A stretch of DNA of 64,000 bases. Origin: Aplysia californica (taxonomy: Eukaryota > Mollusca > Gastropoda > Aplysiida > Aplysiidae). Below the pieces are notes generated by a model, which saw only the letters and a program-made list of their open reading frames with translations, searched no databases and was not told the origin of the DNA. Both the position numbers and the translations under genes were made by a program. The stretch spans positions 78,243 to 142,242 of the forward strand of contig NW_004798372.1 of assembly GCF_000002075.1 (NCBI RefSeq), read 5' to 3'. This document shows, piece after piece, positions 1-9,500 of this stretch (positions within the stretch are counted from its first letter, which is position 1; each line of letters starts with the position of its first letter).

Positions 1-186
1 CAAACACTAACAAACTGACCAGATCTTTCGCTGTCTATAGCCGGGAACCCATTCCCACCTGGGTGAAGTGAGAAAAATTCGTGTAAAGTGCCTTTCCCAA
101 GGACACAACGTCGGGCCCTTGATGGGATTCGAACCCACGACCTTACGGTTGCGAGTCCGAGAGCCTAACCACTAGGGCAACAGTAC
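1..186 (-). repeat. tRNA-derived SINE with conserved central domain
   Basis: Read on the minus strand from about 186, the element has a tRNA-like head: an A-box-like stretch (CCTAGTGGTTAGG) and a B box (GGTTCGAATCC). A body follows with the motif CCTTGGGAAAGGCACTTTAC and a CACTTCACCCAGGTGGGAAT-type stretch. It ends at or just beyond the window edge in CAGTTTGTTAGTGTTTG. A second copy lies at 52461-52675 on the plus strand with the same head, body and end. The body resembles the conserved central domains of widespread metazoan SINE superfamilies, possibly Meta-SINE; that name is from memory and uncertain. It lies just past the last COQ6 exon seen. Confidence 0.75.
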
Positions 187-282
187 TGCAAAGTCTTTAT
201 GGGATCTGATGAATCATATTAACAAACCCTTCATAACAAAGATTTTTAGCAGCTTAGTTTAGATTAAAAGATGGCCACTTAC

Positions 283-3200
283 ATCCCCTAATACTAATGT
301 GGCAACCACTGCTGTCTGTTTGTAATCCCGTGTCATGGTATGGAAACCTGCTGCATCACGCACCGCCGAGTTCATGCCATCAGCACCAATCTGCAGAAGA
401 AATTACAAAGTCTTTATCCCTAACTGCAAATTCAAACATGCGTCAAAGACAGTAAAAAATTATCTTTAAAATTTGACATCATTCCTGGAGCTGGACATTC
501 TAAAGGTGACATCAGAGTGTAATTTCCATTAACATTAAAAACCTCCATTCTTTTAAAAACTAGTATAACTTACAACTGTGAAAAGTAAGGGTATTTTCTT
601 AAAGGGATGTCAGAAGTGTAATTTTTCTTCAATACTACAATCATCTTTTATCATGGAAATTTAAGAGCTACAGCTTCATCTTCAACTACTCAAAGTTCTT
701 TATCACTGATTTCAAGTCAAACTATACTAAAACACACAAAGTATGTTTTGTCTTCACAAAATAAGGACAACTTTAATACAGACATCTTTAACTGACATTA
801 CTAAAGATTATGGCAAAACTTTCTGTTATGAGACCAACCCAAAACGTTATTGTGTTATTTTCCAATAATATGGTAAAACCTGACAACTTGCCAACAGGTG
901 TGTCTCATGACATAATTGCTGCAGAAAAAATGACAACAAAAACAGACAACAAATGACGAAACCTAACCAGCAGTTTTGTCCTCAGTTCGGACCCATCACT
1001 GAGCTGTAGTCCCACATAAGGTAATTTGATGTTGTCTTCTTCTTTGCCTGGCAGACTGAAGGTTTCCACCTTTGTGCCGTAACGGATTTCCACTCTGTTG
1101 CCCTGAGCTTTGAGGGCTCGCATGATACCCGCAAGAATAACGTCATTCTCTACAATGTACGCCAGGCTGTCAGTCATGTCTGGATTGTTGAAGGTGATCA
1201 GCGAATCGGAGCAAGACTCCCAGACCTAAAAACACAAATGTCGTTACATTTTCTTGTCTTACCGACAAAAACACACATGAATAATAGTTAAGGTTAAAAA
1301 GCACTTGTAACCCAATTGACAACAGACTCGCCCACATTTACAATTCCATCCACGTGGAGTAAACTACTGAAGTGAGAGTAAAAAGTTCACTTTTTTAAAA
1401 AACAAATTGAGGGCTGCGAAAATCAGAGATGCTGTATTGTTTTTCAAGCTGTTTTGGTTTATTATATGCAAATTCAACATTTACTTTTATAGTGGTGCTG
1501 TCAGGTGACTCAGTTATCAGATACTGTGAAGATATTACCTTCAGATATAAATCATGGGGCACATTTGCTGAGCCATCCAGTATTCTTTAGAACAGGAGAC
1601 TATGGATTTTTCATCAACAAGTTCTTCATGATGTCTCAATGACTCAGTGGTTCACAAAAATAACAGTCTTTTCTGTTTCTTCCTTGCTCATTCCTATAAA
1701 AATGAATGGTATCATCTCGTCAGTAAAATCTGTTGCGCTAGATTTATGGGCCGCTTATGGGTATATTTTTTAAAATGCTATTTTGTGCTAATTTTTTTAA
1801 GATTGATAAGTTTTTCAGAAGCAATAATTAAGATGACATTCACTTCAATTTAGGCATTTAGACTGCATAAAAGATGTTTCAAATTGATTCCATAACAAAT
1901 GTGTCATGACACAGTGGAATCAGGCACTCGTCAATTTTGGGGCATAAGGAGTTATTGGTATCATCTTAAAGCTTGTTTATTTGCCTTGCTTTTGACGTAA
2001 ACAATATCCACAAATATTTATCTTGGATACAAGTCATGATATTGGCGATTGAAGGAAGTGGGGGTCATCCAGTTTCAGAGGTGAAATTAGCGAGAAAATT
2101 GCCGCTTAATGGGCATGAAAGGTGTTAAGCCAAAAAAACACAAATTCAATTAAAATTCCCAAACCTGCAAAAAAATGCCAGTTTCTTAACTTCCAATATT
2201 TTAAGGAGTGCTTGATTTCACCACACTGCCTCACAAATGATAATGAGAGATCTTATTCTGCACTGATCATTTCCTCATGGTCAACTTATGTGGTTCCCAA
2301 GTTAAGATTTATTCCTTTTCAATAAGGGCGGGCATGAGATGAACCGAGTACTCGTTTCTCGCGAGAAATGCCCTTCCCGTCGCTGCCCGGCACTAAACTA
2401 CTGCCCGGTACCGAGAAGTGATACTGCTCGTTGGCTTGACATAACGAGTGACAGTAACGAGAGTGAGAGAGTGAGAGGCGAGAAATGACACGCAGACAGT
2501 GCCACCCATCACCGTGCCGTCCTGTGTGTGAAACTGAAAGGGAGGGGAGAGGGTGGTGAGATGAGGTGAGTGGGGAGTTGATCAGGGCCTAGGCCTAGAT
2601 CTCCCTACCTTCCTTCACCACCTGTGCCTGTGCAAGAGGGCTAGCCTAGTTTAGATCCCCGCCACGACCGGCCTTCTCGCTAAGCGAGTTGCCCGTCGAA
2701 CGGCGCAAGAAGAGAAATCTCGGCCACCGCCAGCCTTCTCGCTGAGCGAGTTGCTCGTACTACGGTGCGAGAAGAGAAATTGGTCACGAGACGAGAAGCA
2801 TTTCTCGGGACCGCCGGCGAGAAGTAGGTCAGCTTCTCGGTCTTCTCGCTCAGGAAGGAAAAAGCGCTTCCCGCCCGTCTCTACTTTTCAAACAACTGAC
2901 AATAAGGCAGAATATAAAAAAAAGGATATATCTTCACTGTCACAAGAAAAATGAGTAACTTTGAAGCTGTCTAACAGGGTACGTTAAAAATTCTTTTTTT
3001 TTGTTGACAGGGACAATATTTCTTTAAAGGAGACAAAATTGAAGAATGAAATTGTTTACCTGCATCCTGAGCACGGGATGATATCTCAAGGCCTCTATTT
3101 CTTGCCAAGCACCAAAACCTTACAGAAGAAAATTTCAAAAAATGTTGGGATCTCAAAGTTGACTTTAATAAAGACCGTAAAGGAGACTTTACATCAAGAA

Positions 3201-6200
3201 TTATAAGAAAATGTTCCAATTATTAAGTTTTGATTGGTCCTTAAAATGTTGTGAACAAAACCCATGGGAAAACTTCATTTCCACAGATATAGCAAAATCA
3301 GCTATACTAGCTCCTCAAATTAGTGCTATAATATAACTATCTTTTCCTTAAAATTGGGTCAGGTAAAAAGAAACCAGATAACAAAAGAATTGCAGTAAGT
3401 ACACGAGTACAAAGAAAATAGAAAAGTAGTAGGCTAAAGCTGCAAACACTGGTCTTCTCTCAAAAGTATAAGATTCTTAACAACGTAGATAAACATCAAA
3501 ACTACGTTCCAGTCTTGGCTAAATAATTCTAAGAAAAAAAAATTACAAGAATCTCTGACTTACTCTCCAGCAGTCGCCTTGTGGAAGGGCTAAGGGCACA
3601 AGTTCTGTTACTGTAAGAATTTGGCAGCACATAGTCTCCCTTGTCTTTGCTTGCTTCTAAAAGGACAATTCTTTTGTTCTTAAGCATTTTGTTGTTTCCT
3701 GGAATAAACAAGTTGCACAAGGATCAGACTAAAGTGTATTCTAAAAACATAGCCTTGCCTACAATTATATTTAGTTTGAAATTTGAGAGACTCATCTCAA
3801 ATATGGGTTTTATTCTCGCGAGATTCTGGGGAAAGCTTTCAACTCATTACACCCGAAGCAGCGACTCAGTCGTCACTGGCCGAATGCGCTTTCTGCGAAG
3901 GGGTAACTCAGTTGTCATTTTCCGTATGGACTTATTAACCGTATCCGTACGCCCTGGGGTCATTTTGTACCCCGGGTTGTATTCTTCCCATTAACAATAC
4001 TTCTAGTGCGAAGATCTCTTTCAAACTTTCAGTATTTCTCAAAAAATTATTTTGACAGACTGCTATGCAAAGTGTACAAATCAGATTAACGAGTAAATTT
4101 CCTCTATGGAAAGTGGTGGCACAGAATTCCCCATGTCGTATGGATACGATAGTAAAACACGAAGTACGGATACGGGTAAACAGTTCTTTCTGCTATTTTC
4201 TAAAGGCCTTCCAGAATTTCTTCAGATCAACTGGTTTTTCAGTTTTAAGAGGTTTCTCAAATTGTGATTTATCACTGTGCTCGGATTATTTATGTCATGT
4301 TCAGTTTAAGCAGACTCCACTGTAGGTTATATCATACCCAGCTGAACAGTTTTCTGACAGGAGTCAAGCAAGGGGCACTATTACTGTTTTTCTCCTCCAG
4401 CAATGCCTGTAACATGATGCCTTTACAATTAGGCGAAGGTCTCAATCCGAATTTTGAATCATTAACTTCTCAGATGCCATGATGGCAAGGGTCACTAAGG
4501 TCTACAAAAAGACCTAGAATCTCGGCTACTCTGATAGGGTGTCCAGGCACCCTTTAGTTAACCATTGCACCTGAACAAGATTTACAAGGTTGGTTTTTTT
4601 TCTGTAATCGTGAGATCAAACTGCACCGCAAATCACCTATTACATCTAACTTACTGATAAAATTATGGCCTGGACACCCTAACTATATAATACATTTTTA
4701 GGTTGAGCAAATAAAAGTAGCAAAGCGAGAGGATTTTTTTCAATATTATTATTATGCTGTGCTGATTGGTTTATGTGATAGACACTGGTGTGCAGATACC
4801 AATAATTTTGAAATTTTGAAAATCGGTTAATAATTAACTTTTTAATGAATTTTTTTATGTCTTAAGTTAAAAAGTAGCCTTTTTGGTACTTTTTTGCACA
4901 TAGGACATGATAGAAGAAATATAGGCCGAGGGTGTTGACCTGTTTTTAGTCCTTCTCAAACAGAAAAGAGTATCAACTTTGAACTAACCGACTTACAGCA
5001 ATGAAACTTGGTACCTTACAATAACTTTTTATGCCGAACGCAGTTGTGAGAACGGATTTTATGTGTGTATGCATAACTAATTAACATACAATAGCAAATT
5101 TATGCAACATCACAGCAAAAATATTTGAAAATTAGCGTAACACGCAATATTTTTCTATCCCATAATTACAAATAATACACTATCCTCTATATTGTAGTGC
5201 AGATGTTTATGCCCCCATCAACTTAATTTAGATCATTTAGGAGTCGTGCTGCTTTAACTTTGACCCTGCCTATTAGGGCCAACCTGGGCTGAGAGGGATA
5301 CAACATCCCAGCAGAAAGACATTAAGCATTAATTGCTCACTTTCCTTGGAACTGTAAACATCTATTTTTGAAAATATCTCTTTCCCATTCTCAGGAAATT
5401 TCTCAGCCGCCTAGCGATCACGCGCCTCTTGCGTGCCGGCACCTCGCGTTTGGAATGCGCGATCAAGTTTCTAGATCTAGGGTTTTATCAATGGATGGGT
5501 GGTCATTTTAAGTTGGTACAGAAAATCTACTAAACGCAGAGATCTGAAATTTTACAGCAATAAAGAAGACATGTGGGGCGCTTGTGTGGTCGCTATCAAC
5601 CCGCAGCTCCGCTTAGTTTTCGAACCGCAGAGGAAATTTGCACAAACACGGCAATATCTCCGGTTCTAGTAATCGTTCGGGATTGTACGCTGGCATGTCG
5701 TTAGTTTAACCTCTCTTCTGGCTGGTTGCCGAGTTTAATTTATTTTCGTCCAGGAGTTTTCCCGTAACTAAACTTAGAAGAGAGTCACTTCTGATTCCGA
5801 GCGTCCCAAAAAATACCCCTCGTGCGGAGGCCGATTTCCGGCCCAAGGCAGGCGCAGCGGGCGATTGGCATTGCTAATTTACTTTACTTTTAATTTTGCT
5901 TACACAATGACAATGCTTACATTGTAATACATCTTACAACTTCTCTAGATTTAGATTAGATCTAGAAAATCTAGATATATCTAGATCTAGATTATTAGTC
6001 TAGATATATACTGAGATATATATCTAGATATAGATATAGATCTAGATCTAGATTATTGATTATAGAGATATATATATCTATATCTAGACTCTAGCGCTAG
6101 CTAGTCTGTAGGGCCTACCCGTGTACTTACCTAACGCGCAGGCCATAGATCCACCAACCATTCCCCCACCAGATATAACAATGTCTGCGTAGTCATTGTC

Positions 6201-6305
6201 CTGATTAGAAGATGTGGTGGAATACTGAGACTGAAAATGTTGCGAGAGTCGCCGATGTTGCCTTAGATGACATCGAAAGCACCTAGCAGTCAACCTTAAC
6301 GCCAT
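283..6305 (-). CDS. COQ6: COQ6, ubiquinone biosynthesis flavin monooxygenase (N-terminal half, partial gene)
   Basis: COQ6 is a FAD-dependent monooxygenase of the mitochondrial matrix side that hydroxylates the coenzyme Q ring. Five coding exons are visible on the minus strand: 6131-6305, 3564-3698, 3060-3118, 968-1225 and 283-390. The first four junctions join in frame and the last exon ends in frame at a GTAAGT donor, giving 245 codons of a protein usually near 470 aa. The rest lies left of the window. The N-terminus is Arg-rich with no acidic residues, as in a mitochondrial presequence. Then comes the FAD-binding Rossmann motif ISGGGMVGGSMACALG (about residues 44-59). Later landmarks are SNRTCALSPSTRRLLESFG, YIVENDV and IGADGMNSAVRDAAGF, the second FAD/ribityl region of this family. 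The start ATG has A at -3 and G at +4. Intron 1 (3699-6130) carries a MITE and an AGATCT-rich tract. Intron 3 (1226-3059) carries a MITE and a GC-rich palindromic block. FAM161 is the divergent neighbour. Confidence 0.93.
1900..2235 (+). mobile_element. TGTG-ended MITE, copy 1
   Basis: The element starts TGTGTCATGACACAGTGGAA and ends in the near-inverse CACTGCCTCACA. It is a shorter copy (336 bp) of the family also at 53407-53833 and 58521-58955. The shared interior includes GGTATCATCTTAAAGC and a stretch ending in GGTGTTAAGCCAAAAA. The flanks here are AA on both sides; the other two copies have TA. It is non-autonomous, with no reading frame of note, and sits in COQ6 intron 3. Confidence 0.7.
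2333..2880. repeat. GC-rich block with palindromes and a 62-bp imperfect tandem repeat
   Basis: This CpG-rich block contrasts sharply with its AT-rich intron. It contains the perfect palindrome TTTCTCGCGAGAAA (2355-2368) and many CTCG/CGAGAA words. It also holds an imperfect tandem duplication: GCCTTCTCGCTAAGCGAG starts at 2671 and its partner GCCTTCTCGCTGAGCGAG at 2733, each unit carrying its own near-palindrome. No coding sequence is supported. It could be a transposon remnant or an intronic CpG island. Confidence 0.55.
2357..2366. promoter_or_regulatory. TCTCGCGAGA palindrome (CGCG element)
   Basis: An exact TCTCGCGAGA sits inside a longer 14-bp palindrome. In vertebrates this motif is a CpG-island promoter element bound by BANP. 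Here it lies in COQ6 intron 3, so function is unproven. Confidence 0.35.
3814..3823. promoter_or_regulatory. TCTCGCGAGA palindrome (CGCG element), second copy
   Basis: A second exact TCTCGCGAGA lies near the 3' end of COQ6 intron 1, about 2.5 kb from the COQ6 start. It is a candidate intronic regulatory site, but chance or repeat origin cannot be excluded. Confidence 0.3.
4537..4679. mobile_element. Short MITE with 12-bp perfect TIRs and TA target site
   Basis: The termini GGGTGTCCAGGC and GCCTGGACACCC are exact inverse complements and are flanked by TA on both sides. The element is 143 bp with no coding capacity. The TA site fits a Tc1/mariner-type MITE, although the ends also resemble some hAT termini. 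It sits in COQ6 intron 1. The rest of this intron (about 4680-5940) shows no recognisable feature. Confidence 0.7.
5940..6098. repeat. AGATCT / TATATCTAGA low-complexity tract
   Basis: A dense run of overlapping TCTAGATCTAGA and TATATCTAGATA words lies in COQ6 intron 1, about 30 bp from the exon 1 donor. Shorter copies of the same words occur elsewhere, for example near 13100, 25935, 32360, 49330, 49560, 51008, 52330 and 52855, so it reflects a genome-wide simple-sequence tendency. Confidence 0.7.
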
Positions 6306-6528
6306 GTTTATTTTACAGTTATTCCCCTCTATATAAGAACCGCAGATAATTTTTGTTGTTTGTTTTGTGAAGACTAAAATAAAGAAAATTTATTTTTTAT
6401 TTTTACACACCAATAACTTTATGGCTTTATTTGCACCCATCAAAATGTTTTTAATCAGCTCATTTGAATTTTTAAAATTCCCTAAAACCAGAAAAATTTG
6501 CTGCGAACTTTCAATGTATATGGCAACC
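6306..6528. promoter_or_regulatory. Divergent COQ6/FAM161 intergenic promoter region
   Basis: Only 223 bp separate the COQ6 ATG (minus) from the FAM161 ATG (plus), so both genes probably share a bidirectional promoter, with transcription starts here or inside the neighbouring 5' ends. The stretch is AT-rich, not a CpG island, and no clear TATA or initiator could be assigned. FAM161B and COQ6 are also close neighbours in human, as far as I recall. Confidence 0.55.
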
Positions 6529-9500
6529 ATGGCGTCAACAAGTCACGGTTTGTCTGTGTGGGCAAATGCCTGTGTGAAAAACCCAATTAATCCTAAAACT
6601 GGATTGAGTTCGACGCTTCCAGAGAGGTCAAGGATTTCCATTCGTTTTGATGATGCTCTTAATGAAGTTGAAAGAGCCCGTTTGTTAAATGCGACTGTCT
6701 CAGGTGACGGTCGTGACTGGGCCCGTGAATCTTTGGAGGGAAAAGATGTCAATTCGAGATTACAAGCTGCAACAGAACAAGAGTTCTATGAAAAACTGCA
6801 GCAACTTAAAGAGGAAAATAGAAAGACTATCGAAGCATATGATAAACTTTACAAAGAAAAGATTCTTTTGGAAGGAATTCAAAGGGGGCAGACCACCACT
6901 TTTCAGCCTGATAAATCTGGTGTTGACAGAGAGGTTGAAAATAATGTTCTTGGTCTTGATGGAAGCAATGCTAGGAACAGTGGGCCTGTTACAAAGAAAC
7001 CTCCACCTGGTAAACCATGCATTTCTACATCCAATGCACCAATATTCAGTCGGACGGTGACACATCGCTCCGATACTGCCATCAAGTCAGAGCAACCGCC
7101 CCTTGTGAGATCTAGAAGCCTTGATGAAGGAGACTTGAAATTAGATGGTCTTCCTGTCATGGGAAGTAAAGACAGTGATGATTTTCTTATTCAAGAGGGC
7201 AACATGTCTGAGTATGAAAAGGCTCTAGAGAAAGTAGACAAGCTATGGGAGGATTTTAAGATATCTGAGTACACACAACGAAGACATTCTTTTTCTTCTA
7301 ATGAGCGAAAAAGAGACATAGAAAAGAAAGAGAAAGAATGGAGGCATAGAATAACCATACCACAGCCATTTAGTATGTCTATAAGGGAGGCCTTGAAAGA
7401 TAAGAAAAAAACAAAGGCACAAGTAGATCTTGAAATCAGACGTCTTGAAAAGCAAAGACTCGAAGAAGAAGAATGTGCAAAGAAGTTCAAGGCTCAGCCA
7501 GTGCCATCGCATGTTTATTTACCCCTGTATGAAGAAATCATGGAAAAAAATGAAACTAGGCGCAAGTATGCTAAAGAGTACTGCCAAGACTTACTGAAAT
7601 CTCAAGTGAAGCCTTTTAATTTTGAAATAAGAGAACAGGAGAAAAAAGCGCAAAGGGTGCAGTCTGCTCCTGTCAAGAGACCTGAGAAAAAAGTGAAGAC
7701 AACTTTCAAAGCAAAACCAGTGCCAAAGAATGTCTTCAACACTGATGTTGATGAAAAACTAATGGAGGATGAAGAATTGCGAAAAATTCGGGTTAGAATG
7801 AGGGCAAAGGAGCTTCTTAGAGAGTCATCTCTTCCTCCAAATATGGCAGCTCGGGAAAAGTTAAAGGAGCAGCAAAAGAAAGAGGAGGCAAGAAAAGCAA
7901 AAAAAAACGGAATGAAAAAACAACGGCCAAGAAGTGCACATGTTGTGCCAGACTATGATTTGCTCTACAGAGAATTTCAAAAAGAACTTGCCCGTCGCAA
8001 GACCATGAGAGAAGGAACTGTTGTCGAACCTTTTGAGCTTGAGACTGCAAGAATTAGACAATCTAGTCAAGAAAAAATTCAACATGACATAGAGGAGGAT
8101 GAACGGCGCCTAAGAGAAGGACGTTGGCCATTCTCCGGTTCAAGGACAACACCAAGAAGTTCAATGAAGTATCTAGGTAAGAATGCAAAATAGTTTAACT
8201 TATGTGATTTCTAGAGTTTTCAAAATTATTTATTCAATGGTGGCAAATGCTTCTAAGAGTGACAGTGAAATTGAAAGTGCTTTCTTCAAGTTGATTGTGA
8301 GTTGCTTTATACTTTGTCAGAAAGGTGCAGATCTGTGGGTCTTCAAAGTGAATCTGAGTCATGTCTTACAAAATTACAGCTACTTTGGTAGTGCTAATGG
8401 CAGATGCAACATTTTTGTTGCCCTCATGAAGTCTTTTGGGGTGAGCAACTCAACTGTCTACAATGGGCTGCACTTTCCTTCTTCGCTCTGCCATCGTACT
8501 GTTGAAGGCATCAAGTTATAGTGAGATGTTCTTATATTATATCGTTGACTCTTTTATCTTTTCTTAGTAAGATCTCCATTCTCTGACTTGAGACAGCTTG
8601 GTTATAATGACATTGCCGGGAACCACTCTCTGTACTAAAGGTCTTTCAGCTTTCTGATATTAAGATCCCACAGAGTGCTACAATGTACACTTGAAATTAT
8701 CTGAGAGAGCTACCCAGTGTTGAGGAGAAAAGTGGTTGTGCTAGACAGGTGGAGCTTTTGGATTTTGTCATTATAATGTAGAAAAAAATCCAAGGGCGGA
8801 AGTGAGAAATAGTCATTTGCACTGGTAATTGTCTTAGACAGGTGGTAGTTTTAGTAAGTTCAAATGTACATTAGTCTCTATCCAAACTCACGCCATACAA
8901 AGGCATGCTCTGCTCAAATGCATGCTTTGGTCATTTGACAGGTTTTAAAGAATTATATAACTGAAACTTACAAATGCACAGTAACTACCTCTAAATTCAC
9001 ACCTTGATCTGTAAAACATGCGGACAGGTAGAGTTTGACAAATGGAAATTTTTGCTGCATCCTACAAAGCTTGCATAAGACAAATGGATATTTAGCAAGA
9101 TAACTCCTCATGCAAAACAAAGAGAGTGATATACAGAGTATTTACACTCAGTTATCAATGGACACAGAAGGATATATATGTTTAGTTTCATGCCTATGAA
9201 CATGATGTGCAACACTTGTGAATGCTGTAGAACACTAGACAGGCCTCTGTAGGATTAAAGTTGATCAAGTGATCAGCTGCTCTGGAAGAATTTATGATGT
9301 AGGCTACTTCTTCAATGAATAACTAGAGAAAAGTCTCTCAGAATGTCTGATGTCATCCAAGAATTTGCCAAGTTGCAACTGACAGGTAGTCGAGAGTGGT
9401 CGCTTTGAAAGCCACCTGGTTTGCTATAATGACTACTTCCAATAGTGTCCTCTTATCTGTTTTATATTAGTTACTACACATCAGTACAGCGAATCAGTCT

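Noticed and set aside
113-186. tRNA-like sequence with a B box
   Set aside because: It is the head of a SINE: no tRNA cloverleaf, and the conserved SINE body follows. The same holds for 52461.
6367-6528. Upstream extension of the FAM161 frame
   Set aside because: The frame is open but begins without ATG at 6367. The next ATGs have weaker contexts, and similarity to FAM161 proteins starts at the 6529 ATG.
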